From Bacillota bacterium (GTDB taxonomy: Bacteria; Bacillota; Clostridia; Clostridiales; Clostridiaceae): a DNA stretch of 64,000 bases. The notes under the pieces were generated by a model. That model was not told where the DNA came from. It worked only from the letters and a program-made list of their open reading frames with translations, and made no database searches. Position numbers and translations under genes: made by a program. Each line of letters opens with the position of its first letter. Position 1 is the stretch's first letter. Positions 16,280 through 25,960 of the stretch are shown piece by piece. The stretch spans positions 1 through 64,000 of the forward strand of contig JAEXZL010000218.1 in NCBI GenBank assembly GCA_023451395.1, read 5' to 3'.

Positions 16280-16894
16280 ATGACATTAGGAGAAAAGTTA
16301 GTGGGGCTTAGACAAAGCTCAGGGCTATCACAGGATAGATTAGCCGAAATGCTTGGGGTATCTAGGCAAGCTGTTTCTAAATGGGAGCGTGACGAAGCAA
16401 AGCCAGATATAGATAATATTATTAAACTAAGTAATATCTATAATGTGACTATTGATTATCTTCTAAAGGAAAATCAGGAAGAGATGCAGAATGAAAAGCA
16501 TGAAAGTATTCAGGCTAATCATGGGTCTAGTATTTTTCAAGATGTACTAACATTTATTAAGAAAAAGTGGTATTGGCTTGGCTATGTTATAGCAGCCTGG
16601 GGAATAATTGATATTTTCAAAGCCATAATAGGGAATATAATGTGGAGGTCATTTACCAGCTCAATTATAGGTTATGATATGAGCGGTGCTCAGATTGACA
16701 TAACCAGCAGTGCTACTGAGCTTATAGAAAGTAATCTGGCTACAGATCCCTTAATAGGCTCTGTGATGAATGTATCCTCATATGCTTTATGGTATCCTAT
16801 TTTAATAGGAGTTCTAAAGTCTGCAGTGGGGGTTATCATAGTTATATATGGCAGAAGATATGTTAAAAACCTTAAAGCAAAAGCATATAATTAA
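16280..16894 (+). CDS. Membrane-attached XRE-family regulator
   Basis: 204-aa protein. Residues 1-65 are an XRE/Cro-type helix-turn-helix (LSQDRLAEMLGVSRQAVSKW followed by the ERD-KPD pattern). After a polar linker, residues about 96-116 and 170-190 are hydrophobic membrane segments flanking a Ser/Thr-rich external loop. DNA-binding and membrane parts in one chain suggest a one-component sensor. AAAGGAGGAGAG precedes the ATG. The S41-type protease gene starts 41 bp after its stop, so the two are probably one operon. Confidence 0.82.
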   Translation: MTLGEKLVGLRQSSGLSQDRLAEMLGVSRQAVSKWERDEAKPDIDNIIKLSNIYNVTIDYLLKENQEEMQNEKHESIQANHGSSIFQDVLTFIKKKWYWLGYVIAAWGIIDIFKAIIGNIMWRSFTSSIIGYDMSGAQIDITSSATELIESNLATDPLIGSVMNVSSYALWYPILIGVLKSAVGVIIVIYGRRYVKNLKAKAYN

Positions 16895-16935
16895 GGGATT
16901 CTATTGAAAAAATTAATGGATATGGAGTATTAATT

Positions 16936-18264
16936 ATGAAGAGGTTTACTAAGAAAGCTCTGTGGATAATAACTGTTTTATTGTTATTAGTTTTTGGTAT
17001 TTGTGGATATTTATATTTTTTTCAGCATATTTCTGTGTATAGTAGAGAGGTATATACTCCTAAAGACAGCATTGCTTTAGAAAAAGTATTGCAGGAGCAA
17101 GAGGTTAAGGAAGATGTTTCACAGTTAATAGATATTATAGAAGAAGTGCATCCCATATTTTTAGAGGAATTAAACTCAAAATATCAGGAGGCTAAAGAGA
17201 AGTTTAAAGGTACCTGTAGTAAAGCTATGACTACTTCACAATTTCAATTAGAGGCTTCTAAGTATCTATCTTCCTTAGAGGATGGGCATACAATCATTGC
17301 CTGGAGGGACGAGGAGTTTTTAGATATAAACTGGATATACTTAGATGGAAAGCTTATATTGCTAGATGAAAATAATAAAGCAACCCAGAAAGAAGTAGTA
17401 AAGATTAATGGTGAAAGTCTTGAAACCTTAATAAAGGGTGTTAGAGATATTCTTCCTGCAGAAAACTACGCAGCAGAAAATAAAAACATTGCAAAAAGCT
17501 TAAAAAGAAAGCAAGTGTTGAAAGGCCTAGGTATAAAGGCAGAGGATAATGTTACTATAACAATAAAAGATGGTCAGGGATCTGAAGATATCACCATCAA
17601 ATATGCATTAAGTAGTGATGATACAAGCTATTCCTATGATATATCTAGCAAAAAATTAGAAGATAATATCTTTTATTTTAAACTAGGCATCTGTCAAATA
17701 AATGATGAGTACAATTTAGCAATAGAGAACCTAAAAAAGGCACTAAATGAGGGAATAACAAATGTAATAGTAGATGTTAGGGATAATCCAGGAGGAAACT
17801 CAATTGCCTCTAATAAGATATTAGATATCTTAAATATGAAACCAGGAAGGTTTGGAGCTGTCATAAGATTTTCTCCTTTGGCTCAAAGATATGTGGGATA
17901 CTTAAGAAGCAGTGGGAAGGTAATTATTAAAAGCGGTAATAATTCAAGGAAAAATGAAGAGATAAATCTATATGTTATTACTAATGAAAACACCTTTAGC
18001 TCTGCTCAGTGGCTGGCTACCTTGGTTCAGGATGGAAAGCTAGGCACTATAGTTGGAGCTCCCTCATCAAATTCTCCTTCTTCCTATGGAGATATATTAC
18101 GTTATCAATTATCTAACTCTAAAATAGAAGGAATCGTCTCTCATAAGAAATTCACCAGACCTGATATCAGTAAGGATAAAGAAAATATATTAGAGCCTGA
18201 TGTTAAGGTAGCTTTTTATGAGGATCCACTACAAAAGGTGATAGAAATAATACAAGGAAGATAG
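16936..18264 (+). CDS. S41-family peptidase-like exported protein
   Basis: 442-aa protein with an N-terminal membrane anchor (about residues 7-29) and an extracytoplasmic domain resembling the S41 (tail-specific/tricorn-like) peptidases. Visible motifs are the N-terminal helical bundle ending in LEDGHT, the NVIVDVRDNPGG strand-loop, the probable nucleophile Ser355/356 in NTFSSAQW, and VGAPSSNSPSSYGD in place of the common VGEPTGGKPNxYG. No PDZ domain is obvious. Activity is likely but the altered last motif leaves some doubt. It follows a membrane-bound XRE regulator and may be its target or activator. Confidence 0.78.
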   Translation: MKRFTKKALWIITVLLLLVFGICGYLYFFQHISVYSREVYTPKDSIALEKVLQEQEVKEDVSQLIDIIEEVHPIFLEELNSKYQEAKEKFKGTCSKAMTTSQFQLEASKYLSSLEDGHTIIAWRDEEFLDINWIYLDGKLILLDENNKATQKEVVKINGESLETLIKGVRDILPAENYAAENKNIAKSLKRKQVLKGLGIKAEDNVTITIKDGQGSEDITIKYALSSDDTSYSYDISSKKLEDNIFYFKLGICQINDEYNLAIENLKKALNEGITNVIVDVRDNPGGNSIASNKILDILNMKPGRFGAVIRFSPLAQRYVGYLRSSGKVIIKSGNNSRKNEEINLYVITNENTFSSAQWLATLVQDGKLGTIVGAPSSNSPSSYGDILRYQLSNSKIEGIVSHKKFTRPDISKDKENILEPDVKVAFYEDPLQKVIEIIQGR

Positions 18265-18315
18265 CCATAAATTAGAGTGTACTTAGTAGGTATACAAATA
18301 GAATAAGCTTTTAAA

Positions 18316-18348
18316 TGAGATAGGTAATTAACACCTGTCTTATTTTTA
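18316..18348 (+). terminator. Probable terminator after the S41 gene
   Basis: TGAGATAGGT pairs with ACCTGTCTTA through wobble pairs, followed by TTTTTAT. Confidence 0.5.
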
Positions 18349-18561
18349 TGAAGAAGTTTATATTTTCTATGTTCTTTCATATATATAACTTCGTATAAAT
18401 AATATAGTATCTTTTTTGTTAATAATTTTTAATTTACTCTTTATAATTATAAAGCCCACTATGTAGCATAAATGTTATGAAATATAATATTTTTATTAAA
18501 TAAATGGATATACATGCTTAAACAATAAAGCATAGGTTACGTGTCTTAGGAGAGGTCGTAA

Positions 18562-19209
18562 ATGAAAAAGAGAAGGAAAAAAAGAAAAAGAAGACTTGGG
18601 GGTCGTATAGTGTTATTACTAATATCCGCCATTGTCTTTACATTATGCATAATCGTAGGTGTGAGATTACTAAAGGAGATTTCTTCGGAAAAGAAGCTGG
18701 AAGTCTTTGAGGGAATTGAAGCTCCCAGTTGGGTAGATGTACAGCTAATAGATATAGATGGCGCTGCTAGAAGAGGGGAACACCTTGATGGAATCAAGAA
18801 TATTGTCATACATTATGTGGGGAATCCCGGAACTACAGCAAAGCAAAATAGAAATTATTTTAATAATCCAGGAGTTGATGTTAGCTCTCATTTTGTTGTG
18901 GGGCTTCAGGGAGAGATAATTCAATGCCTTCCACTGAAGGAAAAATCATCTGCAAGTAACTGGCGTAATAATGATACTATATCTATAGAAGTTTGCCACC
19001 CAGACTCCACTGGAAGATTTAATGAGACAACCTATAAGTCCTTAGTTAAGCTTACAGCTTGGTTGACAGATTTATGTGACTTTGATGAGGATAGTATTAT
19101 ACGTCATTATGATATTAATGAAAAGCTTTGTCCTCTATACTACGTGGAAAATGAGGATGCCTGGCTTCAATTTAAGAAGGATGTTATGAAAGCCACGGGT
19201 AATATTTAA
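18562..19209 (+). CDS. N-acetylmuramoyl-L-alanine amidase (Amidase_2/PGRP fold)
   Basis: 215-aa peptidoglycan amidase that would cleave the lactyl-peptide bond of the cell wall. A very basic N-terminus (residues 1-14) and one hydrophobic segment (about 15-37) form a membrane anchor or uncleaved signal. The Amidase_2 domain (about 70-210) has the zinc ligands His84 (NIVIHYVG), His182 (IIRHYDI) and Cys190 (KLCPLYY). GGAGAGGTCGTAA precedes the ATG. It is a single gene between two terminators. It could serve in wall turnover or sporulation; sequence alone does not decide. Confidence 0.88.
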   Translation: MKKRRKKRKRRLGGRIVLLLISAIVFTLCIIVGVRLLKEISSEKKLEVFEGIEAPSWVDVQLIDIDGAARRGEHLDGIKNIVIHYVGNPGTTAKQNRNYFNNPGVDVSSHFVVGLQGEIIQCLPLKEKSSASNWRNNDTISIEVCHPDSTGRFNETTYKSLVKLTAWLTDLCDFDEDSIIRHYDINEKLCPLYYVENEDAWLQFKKDVMKATGNI

Positions 19210-19210
19210 A

Positions 19211-19281
19211 AACTAGGAGTATCTGTGAAACATAAACAAGTAGCTAAAGCTGCGTCTGACAGATCTCCTAGTTTTCTTTTT
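19211..19281 (+). terminator. Terminator after the amidase gene
   Basis: A 15-bp stem with a one-base bulge (AACTAGGAG-ATCTGT with ACAGAT-CTCCTAGTT) followed by TTTTCTTTTT. Confidence 0.8.
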
Positions 19282-19505
19282 AGATAATTAGGAAAACTTA
19301 TGCTAGTAACATAAATTTCCCAATATTGAGAAAATACCGATATTTAACTTAGATATACTTTAAAGGATAATATAAATAAAATTAATCATAAAAAATCTTA
19401 TATTCATATAAAAAAATATATAAAATTGTATACTTTTTTGTCTAATGCGTTCTGAAACAAAAAAAGTTTACAGTAAATTAGCTAAATATGTAGAAAATAA
19501 AATAT

Positions 19506-19534
19506 TTACACAATACTGTGAATAAATTAAAATA
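19506..19534 (+). promoter_or_regulatory. Possible opp promoter
   Basis: TTTACA (19506-19511) and TAAAAT (19529-19534) with 17-bp spacing. Confidence 0.4.
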
Positions 19535-19662
19535 TTACTATAATTTAACGAATAATTAACAAAGTTTAGTAATTGATAATAAAAAATTAACAAGAACGAG
19601 TTTTAGCCTACTAAAATGATGAAGTTATTAAATATTTAATAACTAGGGGGCATAAGAATACT

Positions 19663-19676
19663 TGTAAACGTTTGTA
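19663..19676. promoter_or_regulatory. Near-cre site upstream of oppA
   Basis: TGTAAACGTTTGTA keeps the TGTAAACG core of the CcpA operator consensus (TGWAANCGNTNWCA) but ends TA rather than CA. It lies about 120 bp downstream of the possible promoter, where CcpA would act as a roadblock. Confidence 0.4.
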
Positions 19677-19703
19677 AAATCACGCTACATATCATTGATT
19701 ATT

Positions 19704-19740
19704 ATTGAAGAGATTTGGTTTTTCTCCAAATTTCTTCAAT
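19704..19740 (+). promoter_or_regulatory. 5' leader hairpin before oppA
   Basis: ATTGAAGA-ATTTGG pairs with CCAAAT-TCTTCAAT, each arm with one internal unpaired base, loop of seven. It ends 17 bases before the AGGGGG ribosome site; a run of six T residues comes only after a 10-base gap, so mRNA stabilisation is as plausible as termination. Confidence 0.5.
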
Positions 19741-19769
19741 GTAATATAAATTTTTTAGGGGGAAAAGTA

Positions 19770-21311
19770 ATGATAAGAAATAAAAAGCTTCTTTCAGTAT
19801 TGAGCACGGTACTAGCACTGGGCATAATCCTAACAGGCTGCGGTGGCGGCGGAACAGATAAAGGCACTGGAGCAGGCAAAGATACATTAATCGTTGCTCA
19901 GGGTGCTGATGCAAAATCATTAGATCCACATGCTTCAAATGATCAACCATCTTCAAGAGTAGTAAAGCAAATCAATGAAACTTTAGTATATCAGGATGAA
20001 AAAATGGAATTAAAGCCAGGGCTTGCAGAATCCTGGAAACAGCTTGATCCATTAACCTATGAGTTTAAGCTAAAGAAGGGGGTAAAGTTCCATAATGGTG
20101 AAGAGTTTAAGGCTAGCGATGTAAAGTTTACCTTATTAAGAGCTTTAGAATCTCCAAGTGTTGGACATATTGTTGAGTCAATTGATCCTGCAAAGATTGA
20201 GATAGTAGATGAGTATACTATCAAAATAGGCACTAAAGAGCCTTTTGCTTCTTTATTGGCACATTTAGCACATCCTAGTTCCAGTATGTTAAATGAGAAG
20301 GCTGTTAAAGCGGGTGACAAAGACTATGGTCAGAAGCCAGTTGGAACTGGAGCCTTCAAGTTTGTAAAGTGGACTACTGGTGACAGTATCGAGTTAACAG
20401 CTTTTGAAGATTATCATGGTGATAAGCCTAAATATAAAAATCTTACCTTCAGAGCTATTTCTGAAGCTACAAATAGAACAATTGAGCTTGAAACAGGCGG
20501 AGTGGATATATCCTATGATATTCTTCCTTCCGATATGAAAAGAGTTGAAGAAAATGATAAGTTAACTCTTCATAAAGCAGTTAACCTATCCACAAACTAT
20601 ATTGGTTTTAACATGAAGAAGGAACCCTTTAACAATGTAAAGGTACGTCAGGCAATAAACCATGCTTTAGATAAGGAATCAATAGTTGAAGCAGTACTTC
20701 AAGGTTCTGGCTCCGTGGCTAAAGGACCTTTAGGACCAAATGTTTGGGGAGTAAATGATAAATTAACTTCTTATGATTTTAATGTAGATAAGGCTAAGGC
20801 ATTATTAGCTGAGGCAGGTTATCCTAATGGTTTTAAAACAACCATATGGACTAATGATAGTGCTATAAGAATGGATATTTGTACTATTTTACAGAATCAG
20901 TTAAAGCAAATTGGCATTGAGGTAGAAGTTAAAGTTGTTGAATGGGGCGCATATTTGGATGGAACTGCAAAAGGAGAACATGATATGTTTATCCTTGGTT
21001 GGACAACCGTTACTGGTGATGCAGACTATGGCTTATATTCATTATTCCACTCCACACAGTTTGGTGATGCTGGAAATAGAACCTTCTATGCCAACACTAA
21101 AGTTGATGAACTATTAGTAAAGGGAAGAGTAAGCGTAGATAAGACGGAAAGACAGAAAGCTTATGCTGAGGTGCAGGAGATAGTTAACAGTGAGGCTCCA
21201 TGGGTATTCCTATACAACGCTCAATACTTAGATGGTGCAAGAGCAAATGTTAAGGGCTTTGTACAGCATCCTGCTGGTCACCATTTATTAAAGGATGTTT
21301 ACTTTGAATAA
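19770..21311 (+). CDS. Oligopeptide ABC transporter substrate-binding lipoprotein
   Basis: 513-aa family-5 extracellular solute-binding protein (OppA/DppA type). A lipoprotein signal peptide with the lipobox LTGC at residues about 22-25 anchors it outside the membrane; a Gly-rich linker follows. The body has the family pattern PLTYEFKLKKGVKFHNGEEF and the later VRQAINHALDKE motif. The ATG at 19770 is chosen because AGGGGGAAAAG precedes it and the signal peptide starts there. It is the first of five genes of a complete peptide transporter. Dipeptide, oligopeptide or nickel specificity cannot be read directly. Confidence 0.92.
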   Translation: MIRNKKLLSVLSTVLALGIILTGCGGGGTDKGTGAGKDTLIVAQGADAKSLDPHASNDQPSSRVVKQINETLVYQDEKMELKPGLAESWKQLDPLTYEFKLKKGVKFHNGEEFKASDVKFTLLRALESPSVGHIVESIDPAKIEIVDEYTIKIGTKEPFASLLAHLAHPSSSMLNEKAVKAGDKDYGQKPVGTGAFKFVKWTTGDSIELTAFEDYHGDKPKYKNLTFRAISEATNRTIELETGGVDISYDILPSDMKRVEENDKLTLHKAVNLSTNYIGFNMKKEPFNNVKVRQAINHALDKESIVEAVLQGSGSVAKGPLGPNVWGVNDKLTSYDFNVDKAKALLAEAGYPNGFKTTIWTNDSAIRMDICTILQNQLKQIGIEVEVKVVEWGAYLDGTAKGEHDMFILGWTTVTGDADYGLYSLFHSTQFGDAGNRTFYANTKVDELLVKGRVSVDKTERQKAYAEVQEIVNSEAPWVFLYNAQYLDGARANVKGFVQHPAGHHLLKDVYFE

Positions 21312-21357
21312 CAGAAAAACTATATAAGCTGAAACAAATAATTTTTGTTATGTATAT

Positions 21358-21390
21358 AAAGGGTCATATTATATATGGCCCTTTATTTAA
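21358..21390 (+). terminator. Intra-operon terminator or attenuator after oppA
   Basis: AAAGGGTCATAT pairs with ATATGGCCCTTT, followed by ATTT. It sits between the binding-protein gene and the permease genes, so partial read-through would give excess binding protein. Confidence 0.65.
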
Positions 21391-21471
21391 GCGTTAAGCC
21401 ATTTAGGAAAAAACTATAGATTAAGAATTTGTTTAATATACTGACGTCCATATGCAAGAAAGGGGATTTAA

Positions 21472-22401
21472 ATGTATAAGTATGTACTGAAAAGAATTGC
21501 TATGTTGATTCCTGTTATGCTAGGAGTAACCTTCATAGTATTCACATTGATGTATTTTACTCCAGGTGATCCAGCAAGAATTATACTTGGAGAATCAGCA
21601 CCTCAAGAAAGTGTTCAGCAATTAAGAGAGGAAATGGGTTTAAATGATCCTTTTATCGTTCAATTTGGTAGCTATATTAAAAATATAGTTGTTAAGCAGG
21701 ACCTTGGCCGTTCCTACGTAAGTAAGAGAAATGTGGCAGAAGAAATCATGAGTAGATTTCCTGCAACTCTTAAACTAGCTTCTGCAGGTGTTTTAGTTGC
21801 AGTTATCATAGGAATACCTATAGGAATTATTTCCGCTGTGAAGCAGTATTCAGCACTGGATTCTATCTGTATGATCTTTGCACTGGTGGGAGTATCTATG
21901 CCCGTATTCTGGCTGGGACTTATGATGATTCTCCTGTTCTCTGTGAAGCTGGGCTTACTTCCCTCTTCGGGATTTGATAGCTTTAGCCACCTGATAATGC
22001 CTGCAATAGCTTTAGGGACAGGCTCTGCAGCAATAATTACCCGTATGACAAGGTCAAGCATGCTTGAGGTAATTCGACAGGATTATATCAGAACAGCTAG
22101 GGCAAAGGGACAGGAAGAGAGGGTTATAGTAATAAGGCATGCTCTTAAAAATGCTCTTATACCAATAATTACTGTTATTGGACTTCAGTTTGGTGGATTA
22201 CTAGGTGGAGCAGTATTAACAGAATCGATATTTTCAATTCCAGGAGTAGGTCGTTTAATGGTGGAATCTATTAAATCTAGAGATTATCCCATTGTACAGG
22301 GAGGAGTTTTGTTTATTGCTATTACCTTTAGTATTGTTAATCTTCTTGTAGATATTCTATATGCCTATGTGGACCCAAGAATTAAGTCACAATATAGGTA
22401 G
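21472..22401 (+). CDS. Oligopeptide ABC transporter permease, OppB/DppB type
   Basis: 309-aa inner-membrane permease with six hydrophobic spans. N-terminal KRIAMLIPVMLGVTFIVF and the FTPGDPARI loop are typical of OppB/DppB. The cytoplasmic EAA loop, which contacts the ATPases, is visible as DYIRTARAKGQEERVIVIRH. GAAAGGGG precedes the ATG. It pairs with the OppC-type permease 48 bp downstream to form the channel. Confidence 0.93.
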   Translation: MYKYVLKRIAMLIPVMLGVTFIVFTLMYFTPGDPARIILGESAPQESVQQLREEMGLNDPFIVQFGSYIKNIVVKQDLGRSYVSKRNVAEEIMSRFPATLKLASAGVLVAVIIGIPIGIISAVKQYSALDSICMIFALVGVSMPVFWLGLMMILLFSVKLGLLPSSGFDSFSHLIMPAIALGTGSAAIITRMTRSSMLEVIRQDYIRTARAKGQEERVIVIRHALKNALIPIITVIGLQFGGLLGGAVLTESIFSIPGVGRLMVESIKSRDYPIVQGGVLFIAITFSIVNLLVDILYAYVDPRIKSQYR

Positions 22402-22449
22402 TAGATTTGCTAAAGATTAGAGGTATTATAGACGAGGGGGAAAATTTTT

Positions 22450-23343
22450 ATGGCTGAAGAATTAAAAATTGACTATACCATGCCCATTAAAAAAAAGAAG
22501 AAGAAAAGTCAATGGGTTGATGTTTGGAAAAGACTTAAAGTAAATAAAATGGCGATGATTGGACTTGTCATCATTGTAGTTTTAATAGTTACAGCAATAT
22601 TTGCAGATTTTATAGCACCTTATGGATTTGATGATCAAAGCTTAAAAGACAGGCTGCTTGCACCTAGCCTTAAGCATTTATTTGGAACAGATAACTTTGG
22701 AAGAGATATTTTTAGCCGTATAGTTTACGGTACTAGAATATCTTTAATGATAGGCTTTATAGCCGTAAGTATAGCTGCGTTGGTGGGAGGAAGCCTGGGA
22801 GCTATATCAGGCTATTACTCTGGTAAGCTTGATAACATTATAATGAGAGGTGTAGATATATTGCTTGCAATACCAAGCATACTTCTTGCAATATCCATCG
22901 TTGCATCCTTAGGACCTGGTCTTAGAAATGTAATGATTGCTGTTGGTATTGGCTCTGTGCCCTCCTATGCCCGTATAGTTAGAGCATCAGTACTATCCTA
23001 TAGAGACCAGGAGTTCGTTGAGGCAGCAAGAGCTATTGGAGCCAATGACTTTAGAATAATTTTAAAGCACATAATTCCAAATACCTTAGCACCTATTATT
23101 GTACAGGCTACCTTAGGAGTTGCCGGTGCGATTCTCTCAGCAGCAGGATTAAGCTTTATTGGTCTTGGGATACAGCCTCCAACACCTGAATGGGGAGCAA
23201 TGCTATCCGGTGGCCGTGATTATTTAAGAGATAACTGGTATGTAGCCACATTCCCTGGACTTGCTATTATGGTTACTATATTTGGATTGAATCTTTTAGG
23301 TGACGGGCTTAGAGATGCCTTAGATCCTAGATTGAAAAATTAA
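22450..23343 (+). CDS. Oligopeptide ABC transporter permease, OppC/DppC type
   Basis: 297-aa permease with six spans, preceded by a Lys-rich cytoplasmic N-terminus (KKKKKKSQW). Family features are HLFGTDNFGRDIFSRIVYGT, the EAA loop EFVEAARAIGANDFRIILKH, and the C-terminal GDGLRDALDPR. GACGAGGGGG precedes the ATG. It forms the second half of the translocation pore with the preceding gene product. Confidence 0.93.
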   Translation: MAEELKIDYTMPIKKKKKKSQWVDVWKRLKVNKMAMIGLVIIVVLIVTAIFADFIAPYGFDDQSLKDRLLAPSLKHLFGTDNFGRDIFSRIVYGTRISLMIGFIAVSIAALVGGSLGAISGYYSGKLDNIIMRGVDILLAIPSILLAISIVASLGPGLRNVMIAVGIGSVPSYARIVRASVLSYRDQEFVEAARAIGANDFRIILKHIIPNTLAPIIVQATLGVAGAILSAAGLSFIGLGIQPPTPEWGAMLSGGRDYLRDNWYVATFPGLAIMVTIFGLNLLGDGLRDALDPRLKN

Positions 23344-23451
23344 TTACATAATATTTTATGTAAGATTAGAAAAATTACTTTTTAAAATATATAGGAGACC
23401 ATATAGAGATTATTACGATGGTTTTTTCACTAGAAAGGGATGAAAATATTA

Positions 23452-24471
23452 GTGAATAAAGATAATTTATTATCAATAAATAACCTATCAATTCACTACT
23501 CAGTAGATGATGGAGTAGTTCATGCCGTGGAAAACATGAGCTTAGAGGTAGGTAAGGGGGAGACCTTAGGATTAGTAGGTGAGACAGGCGCAGGAAAAAC
23601 AACTACTGCCTTAGGTATTATGCAGTTAATTCCAAATCCTCCGGGAAAGATAGTTAGCGGAGAGATTATTTTTGAGGGTGAAGATATTTTGAAGAAAAGT
23701 CAGCAGGAGCTGAGAAAAATCAGAGGAAACAAAATTTCCATGATATTTCAGGATCCTATGACCTCTTTAAATCCTGTAATGACTGTAGGAGATCAAATAG
23801 CTGAGGTTATTAAGCTTCACGAAAAAATAGATGACAAGGAAGTAGCAAAAAAAGCAGCGCAGATGCTGGAAACTGTAGGTATACCTGGAGAAAGAGCAAA
23901 GGATTATCCTCATCAGTTCAGTGGTGGTATGAGACAGAGAGTGGTTATTGCAATAGCTCTTGCCTGCAATCCTACGCTTCTCATTGCTGATGAACCTACA
24001 ACAGCACTGGATGTAACTATTCAGGCTCAGGTGCTTGAGCTTATGAAAAAGCTTAAGGACGACTTTAAAACCTCTATGATTATGATAACCCATGATTTGG
24101 GAATCGTTGCAGATGTATGTGATAAGGTTGCCATTATGTATGCTGGTAAGGTAGTTGAATACACAGATAAAGAAATGCTATTTAGGAATCCTAAGCACCC
24201 TTATACATTAGGCTTGTTCAATTCAATACCAAATATTGAAGAGGATGAGGATAGGCTGAAGCCTATAAAAGGGTTAATGCCGGACCCAACTAATTTACCT
24301 TCAGGTTGCTCCTTCCACCCTAGATGTCCTATGGCTACTGCTGAATGCAGCAATAGAATTCCAAAAAGCATTGAAGTGGAACCAGGACATTATGTAAATT
24401 GTTTATTATTTGAAGGGGTTGAAACAAACGTAGGAGGTGAGCTAATTGGCGGAGAAATTAATAGAGGTTAA
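23452..24471 (+). CDS. Oligopeptide ABC transporter ATPase, OppD/DppD type
   Basis: 339-aa ATPase of the peptide transporter. Walker A GETGAGKTT, signature FSGGMRQR, Walker B LLIADEPTTALD and the H-loop ITHDLG are all intact. The C-terminus has the oligopeptide-transporter cysteine pattern (GCSFHPRCP, then AECS and VNCLLF). An in-frame ATG at 23440 abuts the AAAGGGA ribosome site and has no spacing; the GTG at 23452 has about 11 bases, so it is preferred. The 3' end overlaps the next gene by 26 bp, indicating coupling. Confidence 0.9.
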   Translation: MNKDNLLSINNLSIHYSVDDGVVHAVENMSLEVGKGETLGLVGETGAGKTTTALGIMQLIPNPPGKIVSGEIIFEGEDILKKSQQELRKIRGNKISMIFQDPMTSLNPVMTVGDQIAEVIKLHEKIDDKEVAKKAAQMLETVGIPGERAKDYPHQFSGGMRQRVVIAIALACNPTLLIADEPTTALDVTIQAQVLELMKKLKDDFKTSMIMITHDLGIVADVCDKVAIMYAGKVVEYTDKEMLFRNPKHPYTLGLFNSIPNIEEDEDRLKPIKGLMPDPTNLPSGCSFHPRCPMATAECSNRIPKSIEVEPGHYVNCLLFEGVETNVGGELIGGEINRG

Positions 24472-25396
24472 GGGACTAAAGAAATATTTTAATACCAGCA
24501 AAGGCTTACTTCATGCGGTAGATGATGTGAACTTTTATATAAATAAAGGTGAAACATTAGGATTAGTAGGGGAATCAGGCTGCGGAAAATCTACCACAGG
24601 CAGAGTAGTACTAAGGTTACTAGAGGCTACAGCGGGAGAAATAATCTTTGAAGGAAAGAATATTATAGATCTTAGTAAGCATGAAATGAGGAAAATGAGA
24701 CAGGAGATGCAGATAGTTTTCCAGGATCCTTATGCATCCCTAAATCCTAGAATGAGTGTCTCAGAAATAATTGCAGAGCCTTTGAGAGTAAATAAGGTTT
24801 ATAGAACAAAAGCTGATATGGAAAAAAGAGTAGCAGAGCTAATGGAAACCGTTGGTTTGGCAGAAAGACTTACCAACAGCTATCCTCATGAGCTAGATGG
24901 TGGAAGAAGGCAGAGAATAGGAATAGCAAGAGCTTTAGCTTTGAAGCCAAAGTTTATAGTTCAGGATGAGCCTGTTTCAGCCTTAGATGTATCTATTCAG
25001 GCACAGATATTAAATCTAATGCATGATTTGCAGAAGGAAATGGGACTTACATATTTATTTATTTCCCATGATTTAAGTGTTGTAAAGCATGTTAGTGATA
25101 GGATTGCTGTAATGTATCTTGGAAAGATAGTTGAGCTTTCAGACTATAAGAGCATATTTAAGTCTCCTCAGCATCCATATACCAAGGCTTTATTATCAGC
25201 TATACCTAGTCCTCAGATAGATGTAAAGAAAGAGAGAATAATTTTAGAGGGAGATGTTCCGAGCCCTGTAAATCCTCCAGAGGGCTGTAGATTCTATGGC
25301 AGATGTAGATATAGAAAAGACATCTGTAAGGAAAAGTCTCCTGAACTTAAGAATATCGGTAATGAAACTTATGTGGCATGCCACCTAAATCAATAG
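24446..25396 (+). CDS. Oligopeptide ABC transporter ATPase, OppF/DppF type (TTG start)
   Basis: 316-aa second ATPase. Walker [10 protein letters not shown], Walker [12 protein letters not shown] and H-loop ISHDLS are intact. The signature is LDGGRRQR rather than LSGGQRQR, a variant I associate with clostridial OppF-type proteins. The C-terminal cysteine motif is present ([16 protein letters not shown]). TTG at 24446 is the start, with an ideal AGGAGGTGA six bases upstream. It completes the transporter: one binding protein, two permeases and two ATPases. Confidence 0.92.
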   Translation: MAEKLIEVKGLKKYFNTSKGLLHAVDDVNFYINKGETLGLVGESGCGKSTTGRVVLRLLEATAGEIIFEGKNIIDLSKHEMRKMRQEMQIVFQDPYASLNPRMSVSEIIAEPLRVNKVYRTKADMEKRVAELMETVGLAERLTNSYPHELDGGRRQRIGIARALALKPKFIVQDEPVSALDVSIQAQILNLMHDLQKEMGLTYLFISHDLSVVKHVSDRIAVMYLGKIVELSDYKSIFKSPQHPYTKALLSAIPSPQIDVKKERIILEGDVPSPVNPPEGCRFYGRCRYRKDICKEKSPELKNIGNETYVACHLNQ

Positions 25397-25556
25397 CATA
25401 AATATTGATATATACCCTTCTGTCTAAGAGCTATTATGAGAACTTAATAGCCTTAGCAGGGGGGTGTTTTCCTTTTAGTTGGTTTAATGTTAAATAATTG
25501 AAAGTGTTATAAAAAGGTTGTAGAATATAAATAAGAGTAAGGGAAGGGGGAGAAGT

Positions 25557-25814
25557 ATGAATTATAGTTTGAAAAATATTGCAAATAAGCTTATGTTTTT
25601 ATCAAATATTTTCTTTATTATATCTATTTTTTTCAATGATGTATTATTCTTATACGCAGCACTTATAACTTGGTTGATATCTTTAATACTAAAGGTAAAG
25701 GAAGAAAAGCATAAGGGATTAATAGCTCTATACATTGCTCTTATTTTACTTATTATAGCAGCTATTGTATTTTATTCCTTTAATTTAGTGAACTTGATTT
25801 TTTTTGAAAGATAG
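25557..25814 (+). CDS. Small hypothetical membrane protein
   Basis: 85-aa protein with hydrophobic segments at about residues 12-28, 30-44 and 55-80, so two to three membrane spans. No recognised family. GGGAAGGGGGAGAAGT precedes the ATG. It follows the opp operon by 160 bp and is followed by a separate gene. Confidence 0.65.
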   Translation: MNYSLKNIANKLMFLSNIFFIISIFFNDVLFLYAALITWLISLILKVKEEKHKGLIALYIALILLIIAAIVFYSFNLVNLIFFER

Positions 25815-25960
25815 GCTGCTCGTGATTTAAAGAATGTTTACTTCTAATTAAAAGAAAGCTCCCTTTTGATTATTTGCAAAATTCAGAGTAATATGTTATT
25901 AAATATATTTTTATCAGAGAAAATATATGGGGAAGGCGTAAGGAAGAAGAGGGGGATTAT

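Larger units (their letters stand above)
19284..19769 (+). other. Long AT-rich upstream region of the opp operon
   Basis: About 490 bp without a gene. It holds a probable promoter, a near-cre palindrome and a strong hairpin just before the oppA ribosome site, listed separately. Nothing else recognised. Confidence 0.6.

Noticed and set aside
23380..23432. ACCAT/ATGGT hairpin followed by TTTTTT before oppD
   Set aside because: Only five base pairs with a long loop; too weak to call a terminator.
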